A stretch of DNA of 53,167 bases from Flemingiibacterium sp045586505 (lineage in GTDB: Bacteria; Bacillota; Clostridia; Oscillospirales; CAG-272): the NCBI GenBank assembly GCA_045586505.1, contig JAZNAL010000003.1, positions 1-53,167 of the forward strand. The letters run 5' to 3'. Every line of letters starts with the position of its first letter. The first letter of the stretch is position 1. A program made the position numbers and the translations under genes. Shown here in pieces: positions 16,558-24,542 of the stretch. The notes below the pieces were generated by a model. The model was not told where the DNA came from. It saw only the letters and a list, made by a program, of their open reading frames with translations, and ran no database searches.

Positions 16558-17445
16558 ATGAACACACAGATCAAAACAGCCCGTGCAAGTGCGGTATGCT
16601 CTACTATTGGCGGTGAGCTTATCTCCTACAAGTTAGACGGTAAGGAATATATCTGGGAGGGCATTCCGGAATACTGGGCAAGCCATGCGCCCATGCTGTT
16701 CCCTACAGTAGGCGCGACCCTCAACGAGAGCGTAAAATTCGAGGGTGTGGCATATCCGCTGAAGAAGCACGGCTTCGTACGCCCGATGGAGTTCACGCTC
16801 CTTGAATCAGAGAGCGATAAGCTCGTATATCTGCTTACTGATACCGCAGAAACCAAGAAAGTTTACCCCTACAGCTTCCGTCTGCTTATTACCCACAAGA
16901 TCACTGACGAGGGCTTTTCCACAGAGTTCAAGGTAGTTAATACCAACAATAAGCCTATGGTGTTCTGTATCGGCGGTCACCCCGGCTTCCGCTGCCCCAT
17001 GAACGAGGGCGAGAAGTTCTCCGACTACAAGCTCGTATTCGAAAAGGTGGAAAACGTGGATGTTTTCTACACCACAAGCTACGGCGGAGGATACATTGAC
17101 AAATCGCTTCCTGTGGTTGACAAGCTGAAGAACACCAACGAGTGGGAGCTTAACTATGAGGATCATGATGTTGGCGTGCTTCTTGCCAAGGATCTGAAGA
17201 GTCGCAAGGTAAAGCTCGTACATAAAGTAACCGGCAAGGGCGTTGAGTTTGATTTCAACGGCTTCAACGTGCTTGGTGTATGGACGCCTCCTAAGAAATA
17301 TTCTCCCTTCGTGTGTCTTGAACCTTGGAACGGTCTTCCCGCTTATCTCGATGAGACCGGCAACTTTGAGGATAAGCCCTACGCCATCACTCTCCCCGTG
17401 GGCGGCGAGTACGCGGTAGAATACAAGGTCAAGGTCATTGACTGA
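16558..17445 (+). CDS. Aldose 1-epimerase family protein (LacX-like)
   Basis: This 295-residue protein resembles the short galactose-mutarotase family found in Bacillota (LacX type). Signature stretches are WEGIPEYWASHAPMLFP, HGFVRPMEF, CIGGHPGF with the likely catalytic His, and CLEPWNGLP with the likely catalytic Glu near the C-terminus. Family members interconvert alpha and beta anomers of sugars, but the exact sugar is not readable. AAAGGAA precedes the ATG. It is framed by terminators on both sides, yet I see no clear promoter in the 60 bp after ftsH, so read-through may contribute. Confidence 0.88.
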   Translation: MNTQIKTARASAVCSTIGGELISYKLDGKEYIWEGIPEYWASHAPMLFPTVGATLNESVKFEGVAYPLKKHGFVRPMEFTLLESESDKLVYLLTDTAETKKVYPYSFRLLITHKITDEGFSTEFKVVNTNNKPMVFCIGGHPGFRCPMNEGEKFSDYKLVFEKVENVDVFYTTSYGGGYIDKSLPVVDKLKNTNEWELNYEDHDVGVLLAKDLKSRKVKLVHKVTGKGVEFDFNGFNVLGVWTPPKKYSPFVCLEPWNGLPAYLDETGNFEDKPYAITLPVGGEYAVEYKVKVID

Positions 17446-17454
17446 TTTTGATAT

Positions 17455-17486
17455 AAAAATGTGCGTACGCTTGTGCGCACATTTTT
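17455..17486 (+). terminator. Terminator after the aldose epimerase gene
   Basis: An AAAAATGTGCG arm pairs with CGCACATTTTT, and the T-run is part of the stem. Both flanks are A- and T-rich, so it may work in both directions. Confidence 0.75.
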
Positions 17487-17535
17487 GGGTGATCAGGAAT
17501 TATCGTCCGACGGACAAGTGTGCAAAAACTAGTTA

Positions 17536-17564
17536 TTGACAGGCATGCGGTTTTAGTGTATACT
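17536..17564 (+). promoter_or_regulatory. Promoter of the DUF975 gene
   Basis: TTGACA (17536-17541), a 17-bp spacer and TATACT (17559-17564). The start near 17571 leaves a 25-nt leader with GGAGGTG before ATG 17596. Confidence 0.85.
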
Positions 17565-17595
17565 GTTTATAGTGAAAGCATTGGAGGTGCTGAAT

Positions 17596-18219
17596 ATGAA
17601 AACACGTTCAGAAATCAAGAAAGAAGCCAAATCTGTCATCAGCGCAAACTGGGGTAAATGTATACTGCCCGCTTTCCTGTATTCGGTCATCGTTACCGCG
17701 GCAAGCTCATTTCTGCCCGGTGTGGCGACTATTCTGTTGATGCCGCTGCTGGTGGGCTTATATATGACATATGCACTGTTATTTAATGGCGAATCTCCTG
17801 AGCTTGGTACCATGTTCAACTGCGGGTTCCAGGAAAATTACGGCAGAAAGCTCGCCGGTATGCTTCTTATGAATGTTTATCTCTCCCTGTGGTCGATGTT
17901 GTTTGTAATTCCGGGTATTATCAAGGCGTATTCCTACTGCATGACCCCGTACATACTGGCAAAATACCCGAATGTCCCCGCGCAGGAGGCAATTACGCTG
18001 TCCCGCCGTATCATGGACGGAAACAAGGGTAAGATGTTCGTTGTCGGCCTGAGCTTCCTTGGATGGTCGCTTCTAGGAGTTATCACTTTCGGACTCACAC
18101 TTATTCTTCATACTACCCCTTATATATATCTCACAGACGTGGGATGCTACGAGGAATTCCTTAAGGATGCGCTTGCAAACGGCAGAATTGCCGAGGAAGA
18201 CCTCAGAATAAACGGTTAA
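17596..18219 (+). CDS. DUF975 family membrane protein
   Basis: This 207-residue protein has about four membrane segments and the DUF975 signature: an N-terminal basic helix (RSEIKKEAKSVISANWGKC), IPGIIKAYSYCMTPYILA, and SRRIMDGNKGKMFVVGLSFLGW. The family is widespread in Clostridia and has no assigned function. ATG 17596 is preceded by GGAGGTG. The upstream in-frame GTG at 17572 coincides with the transcription start and is not chosen. It is a single-gene unit with its own promoter and terminator. Confidence 0.85.
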   Translation: MKTRSEIKKEAKSVISANWGKCILPAFLYSVIVTAASSFLPGVATILLMPLLVGLYMTYALLFNGESPELGTMFNCGFQENYGRKLAGMLLMNVYLSLWSMLFVIPGIIKAYSYCMTPYILAKYPNVPAQEAITLSRRIMDGNKGKMFVVGLSFLGWSLLGVITFGLTLILHTTPYIYLTDVGCYEEFLKDALANGRIAEEDLRING

Positions 18220-18222
18220 TAC

Positions 18223-18256
18223 AAAAAACCTTCGCGGTACCGCGAAGGTTTTTTTA
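18223..18256. terminator. Bidirectional terminator, DUF975 gene / HAD phosphatase gene
   Basis: The stem AAAAAACCTTCGCG with its complement, closed by GTAC, has A-run and T-run ends. It lies between two converging genes and can serve both. Confidence 0.85.
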
Positions 18257-18315
18257 TGAAATACTGTTTGTGGCTCTTGTGATAATCGCTCACTTAACGG
18301 GAGCTTTGGCAATAT

Positions 18316-18969
18316 TTATGCTCTCAGAATCATAGCTTCCAGCTCTTTTGCATTGGAAGCTATGATTCTGGCACCGTGAGCAAGGAGAAAAGCCCTGTCA
18401 CGGAAGCCCCAGTCAACGCTGATGCAGTCCATGCCCGCATTCTTTGCAGTATCGATGTCCACATCGGAGTCACCGATATAAACACTGTCGGTACGATCAA
18501 TCGCAAGCTCCGCCAAAATGGCATTTACCGCGTTGGGAGCGGGCTTTCTTGGAATACCTGCCTTTTCACCTGCGGCGATGTCAAGCAGACCGTCAAAATA
18601 CTTTTTGCACAGCGTCTGCACCGCAAAGTCGGGCTTGTTTGAAAGCACTGCCGTCTTGCATCCTGCTTTGCGGAGGGTGCGAAGCATATCGACAATGCCG
18701 TCATAGGGAAGAGTTTTGATATCGGTATGGTCGGCGTAATATGCGCGGAACTCATCGAAAACCTTGTCGGTCACATAAGTGGGAGTTTCTTCGGGAACTG
18801 CGCGCTCAACAAGCAAACGGGCGCCGTTGCCTACAAAGCTACAGACCTCGTTGATGGTTCGTGTGGGCAAGCCTTGCGAGGCAAGGGCGTGATTTACGGA
18901 ATCGGCAAGATCGTCAAGGGTACTTAAAATTGTACCGTCGAGATCGAAAATAGCGAGTTTATATGACAT
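18316..18969 (-). CDS. HAD-family hydrolase, phosphoglycolate phosphatase-like
   Basis: This 217-residue HAD phosphatase has motif I FDLDGTILSTLDD (residues 7-19), motif II VLSNKPDF, a Lys in RKPAPNAV, and motif III YIGDSDVDIDTAKNAG. A helical cap between motifs I and II places it with the Gph/PGP group, which removes phosphate from 2-phosphoglycolate or similar small substrates. ATG 18969 is chosen because AGGAG lies 9 nt upstream. A longer frame from 19002 has no site. The last coding bases contain a 16-bp perfect inverted repeat. Confidence 0.9.
   Translation of the reverse strand: MSYKLAIFDLDGTILSTLDDLADSVNHALASQGLPTRTINEVCSFVGNGARLLVERAVPEETPTYVTDKVFDEFRAYYADHTDIKTLPYDGIVDMLRTLRKAGCKTAVLSNKPDFAVQTLCKKYFDGLLDIAAGEKAGIPRKPAPNAVNAILAELAIDRTDSVYIGDSDVDIDTAKNAGMDCISVDWGFRDRAFLLAHGARIIASNAKELEAMILRA
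18326..18369 (-). repeat. Perfect 16-bp inverted repeat inside the HAD gene 3' end
   Basis: Arms 18326-18341 and 18354-18369 are exact reverse complements (AGAATCATAGCTTCCA) with a 12-nt loop. It encodes the C-terminal residues IIASNAKELEAMIL, so the hairpin is constrained to be coding. No U-tract follows within the gene. Confidence 0.9.
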
Positions 18970-19073
18970 GATAATTGCTCCTAATACGATTTTCTGTAAC
19001 ACCTTAATTATAGCACTTTACATGAGCTTTGTAAATAGCACAAAAGAATAAAATATCGGTTAAAAAATAGTGG

Positions 19074-19102
19074 TTGTTTTTTCGGAGAATATATGTTATA
19101 AT
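19074..19102 (+). promoter_or_regulatory. Promoter of the membrane protein gene at 19152
   Basis: TTGTTT (19074-19079), a 17-bp spacer and TATAAT (19097-19102). The -35 box is weak and the -10 box is perfect. Confidence 0.6.
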
Positions 19103-19151
19103 GTAAACTACGATAATGGTACGAAAAAACATTTCTATGGAGGCGAGCGCA

Positions 19152-19739
19152 ATGGCTAAAGCCAAGATCGAAAAATATGTCCGCTCCGCAGACATGGGTG
19201 ATAATGCGGCAAGCACATTTGTAAACTACGGTGTCAGAAAGAAGCCTGAGGGTAAGTATAAGCTGCATCGTATATTAATGATAAGCGCCTACGTCGCATT
19301 CACGCTGGCTTATTTTTTGTTTTTTGTAAGTATGCGTATTCCAATGCTTATTGCACTGCTCCCAGTGCTGACGTGGATAATCACCTTCTTCACCTGGCGC
19401 TATGTTTCCATCGAATACGAATACTATATACTTGATGGCGAGTTCAAGCTGATAGAGGTATACGGCTCCAAGAGTATGCGCGAGATGTGCCGTGTACGTA
19501 TAAGCGCCATGGAAGTGATAGCTCCTTACAGAGGCTCAGGCAAGCACAAGGCGGATTCATTTAATGAAGCCGACCGCATCTGCGGTGTTTCCACCATGGA
19601 CACCCCCGATATTTATTATGCGATCTTCACAGATGCCGAGGGCAAGAAGCGCGTGGTTTTCTTCGAAGCTACGGAAAAGACGCTTAAAGTTATTAAATAC
19701 TACAACTCGGAGATTGAGGTCGTTAAGACCTCGCACTGA
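19152..19739 (+). CDS. Unknown membrane protein, two-helix type
   Basis: I do not recognise this 195-residue protein. It has a basic N-terminus (MAKAKIEKYVRSADMGDNAAS) and two adjacent membrane helices at about 42-85 (ILMISAYVAFTLAYFLFFV and IPMLIALLPVLTWIITFF). A soluble C-terminal part follows with WRYVSIEYEYYILDGEFKLIEVYG and KKRVVFFEATEKTLKVI. The layout, two helices then a beta-rich domain, resembles bacterial PH-like membrane proteins, but that is inference. ATG 19152 has GGAGG 8 nt upstream. It stands alone between a promoter and a terminator. Confidence 0.75.
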   Translation: MAKAKIEKYVRSADMGDNAASTFVNYGVRKKPEGKYKLHRILMISAYVAFTLAYFLFFVSMRIPMLIALLPVLTWIITFFTWRYVSIEYEYYILDGEFKLIEVYGSKSMREMCRVRISAMEVIAPYRGSGKHKADSFNEADRICGVSTMDTPDIYYAIFTDAEGKKRVVFFEATEKTLKVIKYYNSEIEVVKTSH

Positions 19740-19755
19740 TTGCGGTGGATTTTGT

Positions 19756-19785
19756 GAGGGCGAACCTTAGGGTTCGCTCTTTTTG
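19756..19785 (+). terminator. Terminator after the membrane protein gene
   Basis: A GCGAACC/GGTTCGC stem with a TTAG loop, extended by GAG/CTC, is followed by TTTTTG. Confidence 0.8.
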
Positions 19786-19922
19786 ATTGGCATGCAGAAT
19801 AAATACATATTATATTGATAATGAATCCAGTAATATAATTAAAACACCTGTATATATCTGCAATCGGTCGCATTTATGAAGGATTTTGGACGTCGATGGG
19901 GGAGCTTATAAACTATTACCGC

Positions 19923-19965
19923 ATAAAAATATCGCACACATCACCGCAGAGGGGAGATGTGTGCG
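19923..19965 (-). terminator. Terminator of the orphan solute-binding protein gene
   Basis: The 11-bp stem TCGCACACATC (19932-19942) pairs with 19955-19965. On the minus strand it is followed by ATATTTTTATG. The 19785-20010 gap holds nothing else I can identify. Confidence 0.75.
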
Positions 19966-20010
19966 AAAATATAAACTAATACATGAAACAGGTGGAAAAT
20001 CTAAAACAGA

Positions 20011-21513
20011 TTAGTTGTAAACCTTGATCTTTGCCGCAAGGGCACGGTTGGCAGAGTTTTTATAATTCCTGTAAAGAGTATTGATTTTCGATTTGGTGGT
20101 GATCGCCTTACAAAGCGCGCCGTAGGTGGCATTTTCGAGATTTGCGAAGCCGGATGCGTACATATGGGGAAAATCGCTATAGGCGCTGCCGCATATGGTT
20201 TCAAGCATATAGATCGAGCCGTTGTCGCGCAGAATATAGTCGATGCGCTCGTTTATATATGCGTCGGTCACATATTCGTATGATGCCGCGTTGAGCGCTT
20301 CCAGGATAAGCCCCGAGACCTCGTAGCTGGCGGTGTTTTTCAAAACACAGAAAACGGGGGCTTCGTCGGACAGAGGGGCGAGGTATTCCGCCTGGGATTC
20401 GTCATATTTCGGAAGCGGTAGAATTCCCCAGTTCACACTGCTGTTGGCGATCTCTTCCATGACAGACAATCTGTCGGTCATGAACATAAGTGTATCGTCC
20501 AAGAAAAACTCACGCAGCTCGGAACCGGAGGATTTTGCAAAGGATTTATCCGTATAAATGAGGGCGTAGAGCTTGTCAATAACGGTTTTCGCGGGAGTGA
20601 ATGCGGCATTGTCAAGATAGTTTACCGTGGGGACTACGCCTGCGGTGTTGTTCGTATAGGATAATCCCTGCGAGGACGCGGCAGTGTCGATATAATCCTC
20701 CAGAGACATGGTCGATCCGTGGCCTTTGATGCCGTCAACTGATTCCACGGCTTTTGCACATTCGGCGAACTTGTCCCAGGTCCAGGTGCCTTCATTCACA
20801 AGCGCGTACAGATCCTCGCCTACAAACTGCTCCACTATAGAACGGTTGAAATAGACGCAGTTCAGATAATCTGCATTGAAATTTGCGGCGCCCGATACAG
20901 CGTAAAGTCCGCTTCCCGCTATGGCGGCGGAGTTTATGTCGCCGTCATAGTAAGGTGCGTCAAAATCGACGTGCGGCAGGCTGTAGAGGTTAGCAAGGAT
21001 GCCCTCGGCATAAAATGCGCCCAGCATAGACTGAGGTATGGCCAGGATATCGGCATAGTACATATCGGTGTTATACGCCTCGCGGGCGGCAGTCAGCATT
21101 GCGGCGGAGTCGGTGAGGCTTGCGATCACGGTGGTGTTGTATTTTTCCTCAACGGCGCGCTTGCTGTCGGCGCGTGCACGGATCACGGGTGATTCTGTTT
21201 CAATGGGACAGATCGTGGTGTTGTCAACCGTGGCGATTATGACGGTGGTGTCGCTCAGATCTCGATCAGGTAGCGGCTCCAGCCGTTTACGTGCCTCGGC
21301 GGAGGGATCGGGTGTCGAAGTTGTCTCGGCTTTGTTGGTCGCTGTGTCCGCAAGAGTAGTAGCCGGCGCCTCCGTATCCGAGGTTTGCTCGGTGACCGTG
21401 GCGGCGGTATCCTCGCCGGTGTTAAATACAATAAGCCCGCAGGCAGTCTCGGCGGACAGCAGTGTTGAAAGGATCAGCGGGAAGCCGATATAACGTAAAA
21501 ACTTTTTGTTCAT
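20011..21513 (-). CDS. Extracellular solute-binding protein, orphan
   Basis: This 500-residue protein has an N-terminal signal sequence (YIGFPLILSTLLSAETACG) and a Thr/Ala/Glu/Asp-rich linker (about 30-75). A periplasmic-binding fold of the sugar type follows (GTWTWDKFAECAKAV is the usual W-T-W-D motif; WGILPLPKYDESQ is also typical of family 1). Cys25 could be lipidated, but the lipobox is poor, with Glu at -3. No permease or ATPase is adjacent, so it must use components encoded elsewhere, for example the ATPase at 24543. Alternatively it could be a sensor-type binding protein. GGAGAG precedes the ATG. Confidence 0.85.
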   Translation of the reverse strand: MNKKFLRYIGFPLILSTLLSAETACGLIVFNTGEDTAATVTEQTSDTEAPATTLADTATNKAETTSTPDPSAEARKRLEPLPDRDLSDTTVIIATVDNTTICPIETESPVIRARADSKRAVEEKYNTTVIASLTDSAAMLTAAREAYNTDMYYADILAIPQSMLGAFYAEGILANLYSLPHVDFDAPYYDGDINSAAIAGSGLYAVSGAANFNADYLNCVYFNRSIVEQFVGEDLYALVNEGTWTWDKFAECAKAVESVDGIKGHGSTMSLEDYIDTAASSQGLSYTNNTAGVVPTVNYLDNAAFTPAKTVIDKLYALIYTDKSFAKSSGSELREFFLDDTLMFMTDRLSVMEEIANSSVNWGILPLPKYDESQAEYLAPLSDEAPVFCVLKNTASYEVSGLILEALNAASYEYVTDAYINERIDYILRDNGSIYMLETICGSAYSDFPHMYASGFANLENATYGALCKAITTKSKINTLYRNYKNSANRALAAKIKVYN

Positions 21514-21620
21514 CTTGGAAAGCTCTCCGAAAATTATTTAAATACCCGGGCATACGGGAACAAAATTGACATAAAGTACGTCAAATTAAGCAGGATGGCA
21601 AAAATATGGCACCGTACAGC

Positions 21621-22268
21621 TTATTCTGCCCATGCCTCTACGCGATTGATGGTAAAGCCCTTTTCCGAGAAGTTTTTCTCGTATTCGGTAACGATGTTGT
21701 CTTTTGCCCATTCGCTTCCGTGGAGGTCATATGTAAGGTTTTCGAGACGGAAGCCGCAGTCCTTGAATTCCTCTACCGAGAAGTCGAAAAGACCGCGGTT
21801 GTCGGTTTTGAAGAAGATCGCTCCGTCGGGCTTTAATATGCGACGGTACTGATTAAGGAAATTCCGATGAGTCAGGCGGCGCTTTGCGTGCCCTGCCTTA
21901 GGCCACGGATCCGAGAAATTAAGATAGATGCGATCTATGGTGTGATCCTCGAAGATATCCCAGAGCTTTGCCACGTCTCCGATAATAAAGCGGACGTTTG
22001 AAAGCTCTGCCGCCTTGCATTTTTCCATTGCAAGCATAGCAACGTCTGCTATACGCTCCAGGGCGATGAGATTGGTGTTGGGATTTTGTTCGGCAAGTCC
22101 GCAGATGAACGCTCCCTTGCCGCATCCAATCTCCAGCCATAGCTGGCGGTCAGTATCGCATTGGAATATTTCCTTTACATTTTCAGTATTTATTGTCGTA
22201 TTCTGGATAAGAAACTCGGAACATGCGTTAATTCTTTCAGCTCCGTGCTTTTTTTTTCGCATTCTCAT
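21621..22268 (-). CDS. trmB: tRNA (guanine-N7)-methyltransferase TrmB
   Basis: This 215-residue SAM-dependent enzyme makes m7G46 in the tRNA variable loop. The SAM motif LEIGCGKGAF and the family signature FSDPWPKAGHAKRRLTH are present, together with FFKTDNRGLFDFS near the C-terminus. The frame is open to 22325, but ATG 22268 (MRMRKKKHG) gives the usual family N-terminus and follows GGGAG at an 11-nt distance. ATG 22262 is also possible. It is on the minus strand upstream of the orphan binding protein and separated from it by about 100 bp. Confidence 0.93.
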   Translation of the reverse strand: MRMRKKKHGAERINACSEFLIQNTTINTENVKEIFQCDTDRQLWLEIGCGKGAFICGLAEQNPNTNLIALERIADVAMLAMEKCKAAELSNVRFIIGDVAKLWDIFEDHTIDRIYLNFSDPWPKAGHAKRRLTHRNFLNQYRRILKPDGAIFFKTDNRGLFDFSVEEFKDCGFRLENLTYDLHGSEWAKDNIVTEYEKNFSEKGFTINRVEAWAE

Positions 22269-22454
22269 ATTGCATTTTGCTCCCTTTTTTGGTAGAATAG
22301 TAGTGGGGACGTTTTTGGACGCCACGACAGTATGCGTTAATTAATATTATATCACGGATTTGTTATAAAAGATATACTGTTTTTAAAATTTTTACGGATT
22401 TTTTGCGCGAAGTTCCATAAATCCAAAATTTTTTATGGAGGATGTTAATAACCG

Positions 22455-23339
22455 ATGACAGAAAAACAAGTCTTTCTCGATAAGCTGACCGCGGCACTGT
22501 ATGAGCGGAATATATCGGAGAGCGATATCATGCCGTACATAGAACAGTTTGATCGGTTTTACGACCGAATGGTATCCGACTCTCCGCAAACGCAGGGAGT
22601 GTTTCAGGATATTGAGACGATTGCCGATAATATTGCCGCGCAGGTCTCCGATCGCTATGACGAGATCAATCGACTCGCCGAGCGTACCATGACCGTTGAC
22701 GCAGTCACGGAGGACGTGGCAGATGCTCCCGAAACAGACGCGGAGCCAACGGTTATGACCGATATTCCCGACATTGCCAATATGTCGGAGGAGTATGAGC
22801 TCGCCGAGCCCGAGGTGGAAGAGTCGCTGATTCCGGCAGAGGAGCTTGCGGCGCTTGATGTGGGGGAAGCACTGGAGTATCAGGCGGAATCCACACGTCT
22901 TCCCGATTATAACGCCGAGGAGCTGATTCAGAACAGCAAGATGTTCTGGATACTGTTCTGCATCAGCCTGCCTATTACATTCCCGTTGTTTGTAGCTATC
23001 ATAGCCGTATTCGCGGCGGTGTGGCTGGGACTTGCGGCGGTAGTCATCGCGGCAGTGGCGGCGCTTGTGGCACTAGTGGCAGGCGGAGCGGCGGGTTCAC
23101 TTGTGGGAATCATTTACGGTATTATCCAGCTCTTTACCTCAGTGCCGGTAGGCTTGTATGAGATCGGTCTCGGAGTAATCGTTGCCGGATCGGTAATGTT
23201 CGCGGGTATCCTTGTCTACAATTTTGCGGTGAGACTGGTGCCGATTTTGATGCGAATGCTCGGAAAGCTGTTCCGATTTGTGCTCAGCGAGCTTAAGAGA
23301 CTGTTTAATTTCTTAAGAAAGGAGTGTGTCAAGCTGTGA
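22455..23339 (+). CDS. DUF1700-type membrane protein
   Basis: This 294-residue protein has an N-terminal helical domain like DUF1700 (EKQVFLDKLTAALYERNISESDI, with YIEQFDRFYDRM). A long acidic linker (about 75-155) follows, then three or four hydrophobic segments, the middle one very Ala/Gly/Val-rich. The C-terminus is basic. ATG 22455 follows GGAGG. Its stop overlaps the GTG of the next gene (GTGA). DUF1700 and DUF4097 genes commonly pair in Bacillota, often after a PadR regulator, which is missing here. Function is unknown, though a link to envelope sensing is often suggested. Confidence 0.8.
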   Translation: MTEKQVFLDKLTAALYERNISESDIMPYIEQFDRFYDRMVSDSPQTQGVFQDIETIADNIAAQVSDRYDEINRLAERTMTVDAVTEDVADAPETDAEPTVMTDIPDIANMSEEYELAEPEVEESLIPAEELAALDVGEALEYQAESTRLPDYNAEELIQNSKMFWILFCISLPITFPLFVAIIAVFAAVWLGLAAVVIAAVAALVALVAGGAAGSLVGIIYGIIQLFTSVPVGLYEIGLGVIVAGSVMFAGILVYNFAVRLVPILMRMLGKLFRFVLSELKRLFNFLRKECVKL

Positions 23340-24238
23340 AACCCACCTCAATCATATTTCTTATTGTATCCGCACTGATTGTGATTGGCGGATTGGTAAC
23401 TGTTGGCGTTGCAAAGCAGCTTGCCGCATCTGAAGGTATCGTTTTAACGGATGAAGCCGATAATGATGAATATATTTATACATACGAATACGGTGAGGAC
23501 AGTATCGGACGCATAACCGTAAATGTAAAGAATGCGGACATCAATATAATCGGCGGCGCGGATAAGCCGTATATCGAGCTTGTTAACTTTTCTGACGGAA
23601 TGTATGAGTTTTCAAGCACCAACCGTATTTTAACCGTAAACAACAATGCCGATCTTTTAAGTCCCGCGAATATTGCAAATCTTGCCATGAACTTTAAGGG
23701 ACTGCGCGGCTTTGTCAACTACTATAATCTCGGAGCCCTCCCGAAAACGGTCAATATCTATCTGTGTGATGCACATCCGGTGAAGATCGTTGACTGTACG
23801 GTGGATAACGGAGATGTGATGATTAAAAACTGCAGTGTTTCTGCGGATTACAATGTTACTATCGGTACGGGCGACCTTACCGTGGAGAAGGTAAACACTG
23901 CCTCGTCGCTTAACCTTGTAATAAATGACGGTGATGCTGAGATCAGCCGCTGCGATATCGGAAAGCTGTCCGCCAAAATGAAAAAAGGCTCGATTGACGC
24001 AGAGGCGCAGATTAACAAGGTGGATGTAAGTCTTACCGCCGGAGATTTTAATTATAACTGTTACGGTATGATCGGACTTACCAATCTGTCGCTTTTCTCA
24101 AATGTAGGAAAGATCACGGTCGACGGGGTCGACTACGGTGGTTATCTTGAAAATAATGGTGTGCCTACCGATAATATAATCGATGTGGACATTTCGGCGG
24201 GCGATATAAGCATTGTTTCCATGGTCCCCCGCTCTTGA
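23336..24238 (+). CDS. DUF4097-type membrane-anchored beta-repeat protein
   Basis: This 300-residue protein has one N-terminal membrane helix (SIIFLIVSALIVIGGLVTVGV) and a beta-helix-like domain built of short repeats such as VKIVDCTVDNGDVMIKNC, TIGTGDLTVEKV, and VINDGDAEISRC. It matches the DUF4097 family, which usually follows DUF1700. The start is taken as GTG 23336, overlapping the previous stop, with AAGGAG 11 nt upstream. GTG 23324 is in frame but abuts that site. It probably faces outside and anchors by its N-terminus. Function is unknown. Confidence 0.8.
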   Translation: MKPTSIIFLIVSALIVIGGLVTVGVAKQLAASEGIVLTDEADNDEYIYTYEYGEDSIGRITVNVKNADINIIGGADKPYIELVNFSDGMYEFSSTNRILTVNNNADLLSPANIANLAMNFKGLRGFVNYYNLGALPKTVNIYLCDAHPVKIVDCTVDNGDVMIKNCSVSADYNVTIGTGDLTVEKVNTASSLNLVINDGDAEISRCDIGKLSAKMKKGSIDAEAQINKVDVSLTAGDFNYNCYGMIGLTNLSLFSNVGKITVDGVDYGGYLENNGVPTDNIIDVDISAGDISIVSMVPRS

Positions 24239-24542
24239 AAAAGGCTGTTTATTGTGCATATTGGTCAAAAGTAACCCAAAATTCGACCTTACCAGCCGCC
24301 TGAAAAGCAGTTTTGCAAGCAGGCTGTTTTAATAAATTAAATATTATTTTAATTCGAATCGTCGAAAATCAATAAAAACGGCATTTAATTGTGCATCTGC
24401 TACAAATAATAATATGAAAATTTGGGAAAAAGGGCTCTTCCAATTTGAGCGCAAATTTGATACAATATTATTCGTTGAAATAGACTGCATTGATGTCGAC
24501 ACCACAGGTGCCGTTACATAAATATTTAGGAGGAAAATTAAA
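24239..24542 (+). promoter_or_regulatory. Upstream region of ugpC with candidate operator
   Basis: No gene is seen in these 304 bp. A possible -10 box TACAAT lies at 24462-24467. Directly before it is a dyad AATTTG-AGCG-CAAATT (24443-24458), placed where a repressor could block RNA polymerase. No good -35 box is spaced 17 bp away. TTGTGCA occurs at 24252 and 24389. GGAGG precedes the ATG. A weak hairpin near 24293-24326 may terminate the DUF4097 gene. Confidence 0.4.
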
